Source: Pseudomonas xantholysinigenes
Lineage (GTDB): Bacteria; Pseudomonadota; Gammaproteobacteria; Pseudomonadales; Pseudomonadaceae
Reading direction: 5' to 3'
NCBI RefSeq assembly: GCF_014268885.2
Contig: NZ_CP077095.1
Location: forward strand, 587,001-651,000
Length of the DNA stretch: 64,000 nt
Below the pieces are notes generated by a model. It had not been told where the DNA came from. It searched no databases and worked only from the letters and a program-made list of their open reading frames with translations. Positions 42,649 through 53,754 of the stretch are shown in pieces. The position numbers and the translations under genes are program-made. Positions within the stretch are counted from its first letter, which is position 1; each line of letters opens with the position of its first letter.

Positions 42649-42850
42649 GTACAGCACCTGTGTTCTTGACCCGCTTCTACGGGCGCGCGATAACGGACAG
42701 CGCCATGGGCATAGGAAGAGTCACCGCTGAGGGGGTAACTATTCGCACATGACAGGAGCGGGGATTATACGGCGAAGTGGCGAAGATGCCCGGAGAGTTT
42801 GTAGCGGAGCGTTACGACAGGGTAATGGGGCTTTCAGAGGGAGTGTCTGT

Positions 42851-43063
42851 GTGTGGGAGCAACTGTCTTGCTTAACTGCTAAAGCTAGCGCGGTCGCTGT
42901 GGGAGCGGCTTCAGCCGCGAACACCGGCACAGCCGGTGCCTGGCACCGCGTCGCCTTCTTCGCGGCGGTGCGGCGGTCCGACAAGCCCGCTCCCACAGGT
43001 ATGGTGCATGCCCTGAGGTCGGCGCGGTCGCTTGCTTCGCGGGTAAACCCGCTCCTACAGAGA
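42851..43063. repeat. REP cluster in the dedA-GNAT gap (42649-43074)
   Basis: The 426-bp gap holds no gene. Its right half is a REP cluster: TGTGGGAGCAACTGTCTTGC (42852), GTGGGAGCGGCTTCAGCCGC (42899), a mirror copy ending GCCCGCTCCCACAGG near 42999, and TTCGCGGGTAAACCCGCTCC from 43036. A 57-bp piece (42852-42908) recurs at 53665-53721. The left half (42661-42850) shows a minus-strand TATAAT at 42764-42769 that may serve dedA. Confidence 0.8.
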
Positions 43064-43074
43064 GCTGCCAGGCA

Positions 43075-43533
43075 TCACTCCTGGCTGATCGGCAGGATGT
43101 AGTTCTCGAACTCGGTATCCTTGCGAAAGCCCATGGATTCGTAGGTCTTGCGCGCCACTTCGTTGTCGCTGCTGGTGGATACGCGCATGCGCACGGCATT
43201 GGACTCCCTGGCCATCTTCTTGGCTTCGCGCATCAGGTGGTCGGCCACCAGCATGCGTCGGGAATCTTCGGCGACGTAGATATCGTTGAGGATCCACACG
43301 CGCTTGAGCGATAGCGACGAGAAGCTTGGATACAGCTGGCAGAAACCCAGCAGGCGGTCGTCGCCGTCATCCGGCAGGGCCAGGTAGATGATCGACTCGC
43401 CACGCTTGAGGCGCTTTTCCAGAAAGCTGCGCGAACTGTCGGGATAAGGCAGCTGGCCGTAGAACTCGCGGTACTTCACGAACAACGGGGTCAGCAGGTC
43501 GAGGTGTTCCAGGGTTGCCTTGATGATGCGCAT
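43075..43533 (-). CDS. GNAT-family N-acetyltransferase
   Basis: A 152-residue single-domain protein: MRIIKATLEHLDLLTPLFVKYREFY, LGFCQLYPSFSSLSLKRVWILNDIYVAEDSRRMLVADHLM and NEVARKTYESMGFRKDTEFENYIL. The acyl-CoA loop (SRRMLVADHLM) departs from the usual RxxGxG/A. The gene lies downstream of eutC on the same strand with a 107-bp gap; in P. putida a GNAT gene sits at the same place (recollection). Substrate unknown. Confidence 0.85.
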   Translation of the reverse strand: MRIIKATLEHLDLLTPLFVKYREFYGQLPYPDSSRSFLEKRLKRGESIIYLALPDDGDDRLLGFCQLYPSFSSLSLKRVWILNDIYVAEDSRRMLVADHLMREAKKMARESNAVRMRVSTSSDNEVARKTYESMGFRKDTEFENYILPISQE

Positions 43534-43640
43534 GGGCGGGCCTCTGAGTCCATTGGGGAGACGGCGGATTGCCAGCAGCGTCCTCTGGCATGCTGCCTAA
43601 AGCAGGCTAGAAGCGCAATCCGCCTTCTGTGACATGTTTT

Positions 43641-44459
43641 TTACCCGTCACCGAGCAGGAAGTTCCCGGTTTTGCCCGTGGAGCCTTCACTGTCGATGCT
43701 ATGGACCTCGGCTTCGTCCTTCAAATTCACCCCTGACAGCTGGCGCCGGCAGGCTTCGCGCATCAGGTACAGCAGGCGATGGGCGGCCATGCCGTAGCTC
43801 AGGCCCTCCAGGCGCACGTTGGAGATGCAGTTGCGGTAGGCGTCGGTCAGGCCGACTTTGGGCGCATAGGTGAAATACAGCCCCAGGCTGTCCGGCGAGC
43901 TCAGGCCCGGACGTTCGCCGATCAGCATCACCGTCATGCGCGCACCAAGCAGTTCGCCCACCTCGTCGGCCACCGCCACCCGGCCTTGCTCGACCAGCAG
44001 CACCGGGGCGCTGGTCCAGCCGTCGGCGGCGGCCTGTTCTTCGAAACGGCTGAGGAAGGGCAGGGTATGGCGGTGTACCGCCAGCGCCGAAAGACCATCG
44101 GCGACGACGATGGCCAGGTCGACCCCGCCGGGGTTGGCCTGGGCGTGCTCGCGCAGTGCCTGCACCGAGTCCTGGTGCAGGCGCCGGCCCAGGTCGGGGC
44201 GTTGCAGGTACTGGTGACGATCGCTGGCAGCGCTGTGCAGCAGCAGGCTGTCGCGGCCCCGGTCACGCAGTTGCTGGCGCAGGCCGGCATGATCGAATGG
44301 CAGGTGCACGGCATCGCGGGCCTGGGCGTGGGCGTACTGGAAGTCCAGCTGCGCGCCGGTCGGCAGGCTGATCCCGGTGCGGCCCAGGGCAATGCGCGCC
44401 GGCGTGAGGTTGCGCAGGGCCAGCCAGGGATTGTCCGGGGTGGGGGTGTGTCGTTCCAT
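43641..44459 (-). CDS. eutC: Ethanolamine ammonia-lyase small subunit
   Basis: A 272-residue subunit of the adenosylcobalamin enzyme that turns ethanolamine into acetaldehyde and ammonia. Seen: [79 protein letters not shown] and [17 protein letters not shown], the B12-side motifs. ATG 44459 follows AGAGGTG. The gap to eutB is 8 bp. No microcompartment genes are present, as is usual for Pseudomonas. Confidence 0.96.
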   Translation of the reverse strand: MERHTPTPDNPWLALRNLTPARIALGRTGISLPTGAQLDFQYAHAQARDAVHLPFDHAGLRQQLRDRGRDSLLLHSAASDRHQYLQRPDLGRRLHQDSVQALREHAQANPGGVDLAIVVADGLSALAVHRHTLPFLSRFEEQAAADGWTSAPVLLVEQGRVAVADEVGELLGARMTVMLIGERPGLSSPDSLGLYFTYAPKVGLTDAYRNCISNVRLEGLSYGMAAHRLLYLMREACRRQLSGVNLKDEAEVHSIDSEGSTGKTGNFLLGDG

Positions 44460-44467
44460 GGTCACCT

Positions 44468-45862
44468 CTAGGCCAGATGCCGCAAGGCCTGGCGGAAAGC
44501 CGGCGGCAGGTTGTCGCCGAAGCGGATGCGGCCGTCGGCCTGGGTGAAGATGCCGGTGCGCGCCAGCCACGCTTCGAATTCCGGCCCGGGCTTCAGGCCC
44601 AGGGTCTGGCGGGCATAAAGCGCGTCGTGGAACGAGGTGGTCTGGTAGTTGAGCATGATGTCGTCGGAGCCAGGGATGCCCATGATGAAGTTGATTCCGG
44701 CCACGCCCAGCAGGGTCAGCAGGGTGTCCATGTCGTCCTGGTCGGCTTCGGCGTGGTTGGTGTAGCAGATGTCGCAGCCCATCGGCACGCCCAGCAGCTT
44801 GCCGCAGAAGTGGTCCTCGAGGCCGGCGCGGATGATCTGCTTGCCGTTGTACAGGTATTCCGGGCCGATGAAGCCAACCACGGTGTTGACCAGGAACGGC
44901 TTGAAGTGCCGGGCCACGGCGTAGGCGCGGGTTTCGCAGGTCTGCTGGTCGACGCCATGGTGGGCGTTGGCCGACAGCGCGCTGCCCTGGCCGGTCTCGA
45001 AGTACATCAGGTTCTGCCCGACCGTGCCGCGCTTGAGCGACAGGCCGGCCTCGTAGCCTTCCTGCAACACATTGAGGTTGATGCCGAAGCCGGCGTTGGC
45101 CGCCTCGGTGCCGGCGATGGACTGGAACACCAGGTCCAGCGGCACGCCGCGGTTGATCGCCTCGATCGAGGTGGTGACGTGGGTCAGTACACAGGACTGG
45201 GTGGGGATGTCGTAGCGCTGGATGATCGCGTCGAGCATTTCCAGCAGTGCGCAGATCGAGGCGATGCTGTCGGTGGCCGGGTTGATGCCGATCATGGCGT
45301 CGCCATTGCCGTAGAGCAGGCCGTCGAGAATGCTGGCGGCGATGCCGGCCGGCTCGTCGGTGGGGTGGTTGGGCTGCAGCCGGGTCGACAGCCGCCCGCG
45401 CAGGCCCATGGTGCCGCGGAACTGGGTGACCACGCGGATTTTCTGCGCCACCAGCACCAGGTCCTGGACGCGCATGATCTTCGACACCGCCGCGGCCATT
45501 TCCGGGGTCAGGCCCGGGGCCAGGGCGCGCAGGCTGTGCTCGTCGGCGTGCTCGCCCAGCAGCCAGTCGCGCAGGCCGCCGACGGTCAGGTGGCTGACCG
45601 GGGCGAAGGCCTGCTTGTCGTGGCTGTCGATGATCAGCCGGGTGACTTCGTCGCTTTCATAGGGGATCAGCGCCTCGTCCAGGAAGTGCTTGAGCGGGAT
45701 GTTGGCCAGGGCCATCTGCGCGGCGACCCGCTCGCCGTCGTTGCTGGCGGCGACGCCAGCCAGGTAGTCGCCGGAGCGTGCCGGACTGGCCTTGGCCATC
45801 ACGTCCTTGAGGCTGTCGAAGCGGTAGACCTGGTGGCCTACGGTGTGGGTGAAACTTGCCAT
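44468..45862 (-). CDS. eutB: Ethanolamine ammonia-lyase large subunit
   Basis: A 464-residue catalytic subunit. Seen: [104 protein letters not shown] and [19 protein letters not shown]. Normal length. It lies between the permease eat (49 bp upstream) and eutC. Product acetaldehyde would be oxidised by the aldehyde dehydrogenase gene nearby. Confidence 0.97.
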   Translation of the reverse strand: MASFTHTVGHQVYRFDSLKDVMAKASPARSGDYLAGVAASNDGERVAAQMALANIPLKHFLDEALIPYESDEVTRLIIDSHDKQAFAPVSHLTVGGLRDWLLGEHADEHSLRALAPGLTPEMAAAVSKIMRVQDLVLVAQKIRVVTQFRGTMGLRGRLSTRLQPNHPTDEPAGIAASILDGLLYGNGDAMIGINPATDSIASICALLEMLDAIIQRYDIPTQSCVLTHVTTSIEAINRGVPLDLVFQSIAGTEAANAGFGINLNVLQEGYEAGLSLKRGTVGQNLMYFETGQGSALSANAHHGVDQQTCETRAYAVARHFKPFLVNTVVGFIGPEYLYNGKQIIRAGLEDHFCGKLLGVPMGCDICYTNHAEADQDDMDTLLTLLGVAGINFIMGIPGSDDIMLNYQTTSFHDALYARQTLGLKPGPEFEAWLARTGIFTQADGRIRFGDNLPPAFRQALRHLA

Positions 45863-45911
45863 ACAGAATCTCCAGAGCGCCGCAGGCCTGGCCTGCGGCG
45901 TAAGTCGGCGA

Positions 45912-47360
45912 TCAGTGCAGGGCCTCTTCGGCCTTCTGGATCGCGGCGAATTCTTCTTCCGGGGTACCGGCCACCAGGTGGTGACGGCTGTAGAAAGCAA
46001 AGTAGGCAATCAATACTGCATAGATCACCGCAGCGCCAATCACCACCCGTGGGTCGACCAGGAACCCGGCGACCACGGCGACGCAGGCCAGCACCAGGGC
46101 CAGGCCCGAGGTGAAGATGCCGCCAGGGGTGCGGTATGGACGCTCCATTTTCGGCCGACGAATGCGCAGGGTAATGTGCGCGGCCATCATCAGCACATAG
46201 GACAGCGTGGCGCCGAACACCGCCACCAGGATCAGCAGGTCGCCCTGGCCGGTCAGTGACAGGGCGAAGCCAATGATCCCGGGGATCACCAGGGCCAGCA
46301 CCGGCGCCTTGCTCTTGTTGGTTTCCGACAGTTTGCGTGGCAGGTAGCCGGCACGGGACAGCGCAAAGATCTGCCGCGAATAGGCGTAGATGATCGAGAA
46401 GAAGCTGGCGATCAGGCCGGCCAGGCCGACCAGGTTGACGAAACCGCCCATCCAGGTGGAACCACCGTAGGCCTTGGCCAGCGCCTCGACCAATGGGTTG
46501 CCCGAGGCCTTGAGGGCTTCGGAGCCGGCGCCGCCGGGGCCGACCACCAGGATCAGCAGGGCGAAGGCCAGCAGCACCAGCATTGCGCCGATCAGGCCGC
46601 GAGGCAGGTCGCGCTTAGGATTCTTGGTTTCCTCGGCGGCCAGTGGCACACCCTCGACGGCGAGGAAGAACCAGATCGCGTAGGGGATTGCCGCCCACAC
46701 GCCGACATAGCCGAACGGCAGGAAGCTGCTGGCACCGGCGGCGTTGGTCTGGGCGATGTCGAACAGGTTGGCGGCATCGAAATGGGGCACCATGCCGATC
46801 AGGAACACCGCCAGGGCGATGGCGGCGACCGCGGTGATGATGAACATCAGCTTGAGCGCCTCGCCCACGCCGAGGATGTGGATGCCGATGAACACCACGT
46901 AGAACGCCAGGTAGATCATCCAGCCGCCGATGCCGAACAGCGATTGGCAATAGGCGCCGATGAAGGTGGCGATGGCCGCCGGAGCGATGGCGTATTCGAT
47001 GAGGATCGCGGTGCCGGTGAGAAAGCCGCCCCAGGGGCCGAAGGCGCTGCGGGCGAAGCCGTAGCCGCCACCGGCGGTGGGGATCATCGACGACAGCTCG
47101 GCCAGGGAGAAGCACATGCACAGGTACATGGTGGCCATCAGCAGGGTGGCGAGGAACATGCCGCCCCAGCCGCCCTGGGCCAGGCCGAAGTTCCAGCCGG
47201 CATAGTCGCCGGAAATCACGTAGGCCACGCCCAGGCCCACCAGCAGGACCCAGCCGGCGGCGCCTTTTTTCAGTTCACGTTGCTGGAAATACTCGGAATT
47301 GACCTTTTCGAAGTCGACGGAGGAGCTCGCCGGCGCGCCGGCGGAGTGATCGCTTGGCAT
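45912..47360 (-). CDS. eat: Ethanolamine permease
   Basis: A 482-residue amino-acid/polyamine/organocation transporter with 12 predicted helices. Seen: GLGVAYVISGDYAGWNFGLAQGGWGGMF, SSMIPTAGGGYGFARSAFGPWGGFLTG, EETKNPKRDLPRGLIGAML and YSRQIFALSRAGYLPRKL, as in Eat/YhfM-type permeases. ATG 47360 follows AGGTG; GTG 47369 is an alternative. A sigma-54 promoter match lies about 60 bp upstream, so it shares control with exaC. Confidence 0.94.
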   Translation of the reverse strand: MPSDHSAGAPASSSVDFEKVNSEYFQQRELKKGAAGWVLLVGLGVAYVISGDYAGWNFGLAQGGWGGMFLATLLMATMYLCMCFSLAELSSMIPTAGGGYGFARSAFGPWGGFLTGTAILIEYAIAPAAIATFIGAYCQSLFGIGGWMIYLAFYVVFIGIHILGVGEALKLMFIITAVAAIALAVFLIGMVPHFDAANLFDIAQTNAAGASSFLPFGYVGVWAAIPYAIWFFLAVEGVPLAAEETKNPKRDLPRGLIGAMLVLLAFALLILVVGPGGAGSEALKASGNPLVEALAKAYGGSTWMGGFVNLVGLAGLIASFFSIIYAYSRQIFALSRAGYLPRKLSETNKSKAPVLALVIPGIIGFALSLTGQGDLLILVAVFGATLSYVLMMAAHITLRIRRPKMERPYRTPGGIFTSGLALVLACVAVVAGFLVDPRVVIGAAVIYAVLIAYFAFYSRHHLVAGTPEEEFAAIQKAEEALH

Positions 47361-47421
47361 GGTGTTCACCTGTTGTTTTTCTTAGGTTGCCGGAGGGACT
47401 GCCGGCCACTGGTGATTCGTT

Positions 47422-47437
47422 TGCAGGAAGCGGGCCA
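47422..47437 (-). promoter_or_regulatory. Sigma-54 promoter upstream of eat
   Basis: On the minus strand TGGCCCGCTTCCTGCA matches the -24/-12 pattern TGGCAC-N5-TTGCW with exact GG/GC spacing. It lies 62 bp upstream of the eat ATG, between eat and exaC. It suits control by the AcoR-like activator encoded at 49327. Confidence 0.65.
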
Positions 47438-47441
47438 GGGG

Positions 47442-47535
47442 GCAGCTGCAAGCTCCAAGCCGCAAGCTTCAAGGAAAGCAGCCTTTCTCAGGCCTGCTTT
47501 TTCTTGTCGCTTGAAGCTTGAAGCTTGAAGCTGCA
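47442..47535. repeat. Imperfect inverted repeat with tandem GAAGCTT units
   Basis: The right arm has three tandem copies of the 7-mer CTTGAAG (CTTGAAGCTTGAAGC…, 47510-47532). The left arm (CAGCTGCAAGCTCCAAGC, 47442-47462, then GCAAGCTTCAAG) is its imperfect complement. Together they can fold into a long hairpin in the 179-bp gap between exaC and eat. It differs from the REPs and could be an exaC transcript end. Confidence 0.6.
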
Positions 47536-47539
47536 GTCG

Positions 47540-49060
<1,521 letters not shown>

Positions 49061-49107
49061 GGGGTATCTCCTGGTCGTTGTGATTGTTGCGGAGTTTCAA
49101 AGCGTAG

Positions 49108-49123
49108 AGCAAAGGTCGGGCCA
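49108..49123 (-). promoter_or_regulatory. Sigma-54 promoter of exaC
   Basis: On the minus strand TGGCCCGACCTTTGCT matches TGGCAC-N5-TTGCW in all but one base of the conserved part, with correct spacing. It is 48 bp upstream of the exaC start. Inverted repeats 58-128 bp further upstream fit activator binding sites. Confidence 0.8.
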
Positions 49124-49180
49124 GTGCCGGTAGGCCCTTGTGAATCAATGACTTGAGTCAAGCCAGAAAGACTTCATGGA

Positions 49181-49236
49181 GTGCCTTGTACCGTGGCTGG
49201 CACGGCGTGAGTGACACTTTGTGCCGTTCTTGGCAC
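49181..49236. promoter_or_regulatory. Upstream activator sites (GTGCC/GGCAC inverted repeats)
   Basis: GTGCCGTTCTTGGCAC at 49221-49236 is a clean inverted repeat. Two more half-sites, GTGCC at 49181 and GGCAC at 49199, precede it at about two helical turns. Three or four half-sites in 56 bp, between a sigma-54 promoter and its activator gene, look like an enhancer array for the AcoR-like protein. It could also repress the activator's own promoter. Confidence 0.6.
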
Positions 49237-49326
49237 GGTCATGACTCGATGGTCAGCCCGCCATTGCAAAGCCTGCGCCGCTGGAGGATGCTGGCGGGAC
49301 GCTCGATCTGCGGAGAACAACAACAT

Positions 49327-51291
49327 ATGCAGAGCAACCCGTTCAGCCGCCATGCCCAGCAAGTGCTCACGGTCGCCCATGGGCAGACCAGCGGGCCGGG
49401 CAGCGACCCGTCCATCGCCCGCTCCTGGCTGCGCTGCCTGGAGGACTACCACCTCGACCCAGCCCGGGCCCAGGCTCCGGTAGTGCTCGAGCACGGCCGC
49501 CTGCTGGAGAGCCGCGAGCGCCTGCAGCAGGTGCTGCAGATCGCCGACACCGAGATGAACAGCCTGCACCAGCAGCTGTCTGGCGCCGGCCATGCGGTAC
49601 TGCTGACCGACGCGCGCGGGGTGATCCTCAACTGCGTCACCGCGCCCAGCGAGCGGCGCATCTTCGAACGCGCCGGGCTATGGCTCGGCGCCGACTGGAG
49701 CGAAGCCCGCGAGGGCACCAATGGCATCGGCACCTGCCTGATCGAACGCCAGGCCCTGACCATTCATCAGGATGAACACTTTCGCGGTCGGCACACCGGG
49801 CTGACCTGCTCGGCCAGCCCGGTGTTCGACCCGCATGGCGAACTGCTCGCGGTGCTCGACGTGTCGTCGGCGCGGCCCGATATGTCGCGCCAGAGCCAGT
49901 TCCACACCATGGCCATGGTCAACCTCTCGGCGAAGATGATCGAGAGCTGCTATTTCCTGCGGCATTTCGAGCAGCAATGGCTATTGCGGTTTCACCTGCA
50001 GGCCGAGTCGGTCGGCTTGTTCAGCGAAGGCCTGCTGGCCTTCGATGGCGACGGGCGGATTTGCGCGGCCAACCAGAGCGCGTTGAACCTGCTGGGCAGC
50101 ATCCGTGGCGGTGTACTGGGCAAATCGGTGGAAAGCTTCTTCGCCTGTGGCCATGACGAGCTGTTCAGCCGCGCAACACCGCAAGGCAGTACCGCTTGGC
50201 CATTGCATACCCGCGATGGCCGGCAGGTGTTCGCCAGCCTGCGGGGCCAGGCGCGTGCGCCGGTCTGGTCGGTGCCGGTGGCATTGCCCCAGGCCAGCGA
50301 CCCCGGCATCTGTCTGCTCGACCCGGCGCTGCAGCATGATTTTCGCCGTGCCGTGCGCGTCTTCGAACGTGACGTGCCGTTGTTGCTGCGCGGCGAGACC
50401 GGCTGCGGCAAGGAGGCTTTCGCCCAGGCCGTGCACCAGGCCAGTGCCCGTCGGCACAAGCCGTTCGTGGCGATCAACTGCGCATCGATCCCCGAGAGCC
50501 TGATCGAGAGCGAGCTGTTCGGCTACCGCGGTGGCAGTTTCACCGGGGCGCGCAAGGAAGGCATGCGCGGCAAGTTGTTGCAGGCCGATGGCGGCACCTT
50601 GTTGCTGGACGAAATCGGCGACATGCCATTGGCGCTGCAGACCCGTCTGCTGCGGGTGCTTGAGGAGCGCCAGGTGGTGCCTATCGGCGGCGAGCCGCAG
50701 GCGGTGGATGTGCGGATCGTCAGCGCCACCCACCGCGACCTGCTGGAGCGGGTGGCGCAAGGCACGTTCCGTGAAGACCTCTATTACCGGCTCAATGGCC
50801 TTGAAGTGGCGCTGCCGGCGCTGCGCGAGCGCAGTGACAAGGGGCAGTTGCTGGATTTCTTGCTGGCGCAGGAGGCCGAGGGCCAGGTCATTGGTCTTGA
50901 GCCCGGCGCTCGCCAGGCGCTGCTGGATTTCAACTGGCCAGGCAACGTGCGGCAGTTGAGGAATGTGCTGCGTACCTTGGTGGCGTTGTGTGACGGTGCG
51001 AATATCGAGTTTTCCGATCTGCCTACCGTTGTCCGCCAAGGCGCGTCCTCCGTAGGAGCGGCCTTGTGCCGCGAAAGGGCCGCAGAGCGGCCCCAGGATC
51101 CTGAAGTCGCCGGGGCTGCCGCGCAACCCTTTCGTGGCATAAGGCCGCTCCTGCACGCCGAACGCGATGCGCTGCTCGCCGTACTGGAGGCAAACCGCTG
51201 GCACCTGACCCGCGTCGCCGAGCACCTGGGCATCAGCCGCAACACGCTCTATCGAAAACTGCGCAAACACGGCATCAACCGAGGCGCCTGA
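49327..51291 (+). CDS. Sigma-54-dependent activator, AcoR/EatR type, with REP-derived insert
   Basis: A 654-residue activator. A GAF-like sensor (about 60-200), a PAS-like segment (about 225-320), the AAA+ domain with Walker A GETGCGKE (356-363), the sigma-54 loop GSFTGA (403-408, instead of GAFTGA), Walker B LLLDEIGDMP, and a C-terminal Fis HTH (626-650, LTRVAEHLGISRNTLYRKLRKHGI). Residues about 573-610 are encoded by a REP pair inserted in frame between AAA+ and HTH. Start 49327 gives the N-terminus MQSNPFSRHAQQV; a longer frame upstream crosses the operators. Probably activates exaC and eat in response to ethanolamine-derived signals. Confidence 0.9.
   Translation: MQSNPFSRHAQQVLTVAHGQTSGPGSDPSIARSWLRCLEDYHLDPARAQAPVVLEHGRLLESRERLQQVLQIADTEMNSLHQQLSGAGHAVLLTDARGVILNCVTAPSERRIFERAGLWLGADWSEAREGTNGIGTCLIERQALTIHQDEHFRGRHTGLTCSASPVFDPHGELLAVLDVSSARPDMSRQSQFHTMAMVNLSAKMIESCYFLRHFEQQWLLRFHLQAESVGLFSEGLLAFDGDGRICAANQSALNLLGSIRGGVLGKSVESFFACGHDELFSRATPQGSTAWPLHTRDGRQVFASLRGQARAPVWSVPVALPQASDPGICLLDPALQHDFRRAVRVFERDVPLLLRGETGCGKEAFAQAVHQASARRHKPFVAINCASIPESLIESELFGYRGGSFTGARKEGMRGKLLQADGGTLLLDEIGDMPLALQTRLLRVLEERQVVPIGGEPQAVDVRIVSATHRDLLERVAQGTFREDLYYRLNGLEVALPALRERSDKGQLLDFLLAQEAEGQVIGLEPGARQALLDFNWPGNVRQLRNVLRTLVALCDGANIEFSDLPTVVRQGASSVGAALCRERAAERPQDPEVAGAAAQPFRGIRPLLHAERDALLAVLEANRWHLTRVAEHLGISRNTLYRKLRKHGINRGA
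51051..51155. repeat. REP pair inside the coding sequence of the sigma-54 activator
   Basis: GTAGGAGCGGCCTTGTGCCG (from 51052), a GGGCCGCAGAGCGGCCC hairpin, and the mirror copy TAAGGCCGCTCCTGCA ending near 51155 have the same layout as the intergenic REP pairs. About 105 bp, a multiple of three, so the frame continues to the HTH without a stop. Confidence 0.85.
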
Positions 51292-51357
51292 GCAAAACAC
51301 CGGGTGCGATTTCCCGCGCCCTGGGCTACCCTGCCTCGACGTTTTGCGAGGTCGATC

Positions 51358-52707
51358 ATGCACATTCATATTCTCGGTATTTGCGGCACTTTCATGGGTT
51401 CGCTGGCCGTGCTGGCCAAGGAACTTGGCCACCGCGTCACCGGCTCCGACGCCAATGTCTACCCACCGATGAGCACCCAGCTCGAAGCCCAGGGCATCGA
51501 ACTGACCCAGGGTTATGACCCGGCCCAGCTGGAGCCGGCACCGGACCTGGTGGTGATCGGCAACGCCATGTCGCGGGGCAACCCGGCGGTGGAGTACGTG
51601 CTGAACAAGGGCCTGCCCTATGTGTCCGGGCCGCAGTGGCTGGCCGACCATGTGCTGCAGGGGCGTTGGGTCTTGGCGGTAGCGGGTACCCACGGCAAGA
51701 CCACCACCAGCAGCATGCTGGCCTGGGTGCTGGAGCACGCCGGCATGAGCCCGGGCTTCCTGATCGGCGGCGTGCCGCAGAACTTCTCGGTGTCGGCGCG
51801 CCTGGGCGGCACGCCGTTCTTCGTGGTCGAGGCCGACGAATACGACAGCGCCTTCTTCGACAAACGTTCCAAGTTCGTCCACTACCACCCGCGCACCGCG
51901 ATCCTCAACAACCTCGAGTTCGATCACGCGGACATCTTCCCCGACCTGGCATCCATCGAGCGGCAGTTCCACCATCTGGTGCGCACCATCCCCAGCGAGG
52001 GCCTGGTGATCCACCCGACCACCGAGCAGGCCTTGGAGCGGGTGATCGGCATGGGCTGCTGGACCCCGGTACAGACCACCGGCGAGGGTGGCCAGTGGCA
52101 GGCGCGCCTGCTCAGCGCGGATGGCTCGCGCTTCGAAGTGCTGTTCGAGGGCCAGGCCCAGGGCGTGGTGGACTGGGCCCTGACCGGCCAGCACAACGTC
52201 GCCAACGCCCTGGCGACCCTGGCGGCTGCGCGCCATGTCGGCGTGGCACCGGCCATGGGCATCGAGGGCCTGAGTGAGTTCAAGAGCGTCAAGCGGCGGA
52301 TGGAGAAGGTCGCTGAAGTCCAGGGCGTGACCATCTACGATGATTTCGCCCACCACCCGACCGCCATCGCCACCACCCTCGACGGCTTGCGCAAGCGGGT
52401 TGGCGAGGCGCCGGTGATCGCGGTGATCGAGCCGCGCTCCAACTCGATGAAGCTTGGTGCGCACCGTGACGGCCTGCCGGAAAGCGTCAACGACGCCGAC
52501 CAGGTGATCTGGTACGCGCCACCCAACCTCGGCTGGGACCTGGCGGGCACCGCCGCGCAGTGCAAGGTGCCGAGCATGGTCGCCGACAGCCTCGAAGCCA
52601 TCATCGAGCGTATCAAGGGGCAGGCCCGTCCCGGTACCCATGTGGTGATCATGAGCAACGGCGGCTTCGGCGGCCTGCACGGCAAGCTGGCCGAGGCCCT
52701 GAAGTGA
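51358..52707 (+). CDS. mpl: UDP-N-acetylmuramate:tripeptide ligase Mpl
   Basis: A 449-residue Mur ligase for recycling murein peptide. Seen: [28 protein letters not shown] (Rossmann start), ATP loop [50 protein letters not shown] and [23 protein letters not shown] 51358 follows GCGAGG. Its stop overlaps the ubiX start by 4 bp, an arrangement common in pseudomonads. Confidence 0.96.
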   Translation: MHIHILGICGTFMGSLAVLAKELGHRVTGSDANVYPPMSTQLEAQGIELTQGYDPAQLEPAPDLVVIGNAMSRGNPAVEYVLNKGLPYVSGPQWLADHVLQGRWVLAVAGTHGKTTTSSMLAWVLEHAGMSPGFLIGGVPQNFSVSARLGGTPFFVVEADEYDSAFFDKRSKFVHYHPRTAILNNLEFDHADIFPDLASIERQFHHLVRTIPSEGLVIHPTTEQALERVIGMGCWTPVQTTGEGGQWQARLLSADGSRFEVLFEGQAQGVVDWALTGQHNVANALATLAAARHVGVAPAMGIEGLSEFKSVKRRMEKVAEVQGVTIYDDFAHHPTAIATTLDGLRKRVGEAPVIAVIEPRSNSMKLGAHRDGLPESVNDADQVIWYAPPNLGWDLAGTAAQCKVPSMVADSLEAIIERIKGQARPGTHVVIMSNGGFGGLHGKLAEALK

Positions 52708-53333
52708 GCGGTCCCGAGCGCATCACCCTGGCCATGACCGGCGCCTCTGGGGCGCAGTACGGCTTGCGCCTGCTCGATTGCCTGGTGCGCGAGGACCGCG
52801 AGGTGCACTTTCTGATCTCCAAGGCCGCGCAACTGGTGATGGCCACCGAGACCGACGTGACACTGCCAGCCAAGCCCCAGGCGATGCAGGCATTCCTCAC
52901 CGAGTACACCGGCGCCGCCGACGGGCAGATCCGCGTGTATGGCAAGGAAGACTGGATGTCGCCGGTGGCCTCGGGCTCCGGCGCGCCGGCGGCGATGGTG
53001 GTGGTGCCCTGTTCCACCGGCACCCTGTCGGCGATCGCCACCGGTGCCTGCAACAACCTGATCGAGCGCGCCGCCGATGTGACCCTCAAGGAGCGTCGGC
53101 AACTGATCCTGGTGCCGCGCGAGGCGCCGTTCTCGACGATTCACCTGGAGAACATGCTCAAGCTGTCGCAGATGGGCGCGGTGATCTTGCCGGCGGCGCC
53201 GGGGTTCTACCATCAGCCGCAGAGCATCGACGACCTGGTCGATTTCGTCGTGGCGCGGATTCTCAACCTGTTGAATATCCCGCAGGACATGCTGCCGCGC
53301 TGGGGTGAGCATCACTATGGGGTCGATGATTGA
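52704..53333 (+). CDS. ubiX: Flavin prenyltransferase UbiX
   Basis: A 209-residue enzyme that prenylates FMN for the UbiD decarboxylase. Seen: [21 protein letters not shown] (FMN-binding start), [72 protein letters not shown] and a C-terminal [17 protein letters not shown] 52704 overlaps the mpl stop. Confidence 0.95.
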   Translation: MSGPERITLAMTGASGAQYGLRLLDCLVREDREVHFLISKAAQLVMATETDVTLPAKPQAMQAFLTEYTGAADGQIRVYGKEDWMSPVASGSGAPAAMVVVPCSTGTLSAIATGACNNLIERAADVTLKERRQLILVPREAPFSTIHLENMLKLSQMGAVILPAAPGFYHQPQSIDDLVDFVVARILNLLNIPQDMLPRWGEHHYGVDD

Positions 53334-53617
53334 AGCGCACCCTGACAGGGCTGTTGGTGTTGGCCCTGCTCGGCGGCTGCGCCACGGTGCGCACGCTGGA
53401 TGCCAACAAGCCGGGGGCGCCGGTGGTGTACGCCGGGACCCGGCTTGACCTGTATGTGATGAACGGCGGGTGCTGCCCGGAGGATCGCTTCGGCGCCACT
53501 GCGCCGGCTTACCCAGGGCTGGACCTGCCAGGCAGCGCGTTGCTCGACACCTTGCTGCTGCCGTTGTCGTTACTGACGGCGGCGGGGGTGGGCTTTAACG
53601 CCACGGGCGGTTTGTAG
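53330..53617 (+). CDS. YceK/YidQ-like small lipoprotein
   Basis: A 95-residue protein from TTG 53330, overlapping the ubiX stop. Lipobox LLGGC (Cys17), then [18 protein letters not shown] and [15 protein letters not shown], as in YceK/DUF1411-type lipoproteins, with a hydrophobic C-terminal segment ([14 protein letters not shown]). An outer-membrane role is likely; function unknown. The TTG start is unusual but no in-frame ATG lies nearby. Confidence 0.75.
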   Translation: MKRTLTGLLVLALLGGCATVRTLDANKPGAPVVYAGTRLDLYVMNGGCCPEDRFGATAPAYPGLDLPGSALLDTLLLPLSLLTAAGVGFNATGGL

Positions 53618-53619
53618 CA

Positions 53620-53740
53620 GCCCTTTCGCGGGTAAACCCGCTCCCACAGGTTATGCGCGGAGCCTGTGGGAGCAACTGTCTTGCTCAACTGCTAAAGCTA
53701 GCGGGGTCGCTGTGGGAGCGGGTTTACCCGCGAAAGGGCC
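53620..53740. repeat. REP cluster with 57-bp shared spacer
   Basis: CTTTCGCGGGTAAACCCGCT (from 53623), TGTGGGAGCAACTGTCTTGC (53665), and GGAGCGGGTTTACCCGCGAA (from 53716). The 57 bases at 53665-53721 differ at only three positions from those at 42852-42908. This makes a composite element beyond the REP core. Confidence 0.85.
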
Positions 53741-53754
53741 ATAACAGGCCAACG

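Noticed and set aside
47442..47535. CRISPR array or attachment site
   Set aside because: The repeats are 7-bp units without spacers; no cas, integrase or tRNA is near.
49981..52680. 899-residue open frame on the minus strand
   Set aside because: Covers the antisense of the sigma-54 activator and mpl; no motif and no ribosome site.
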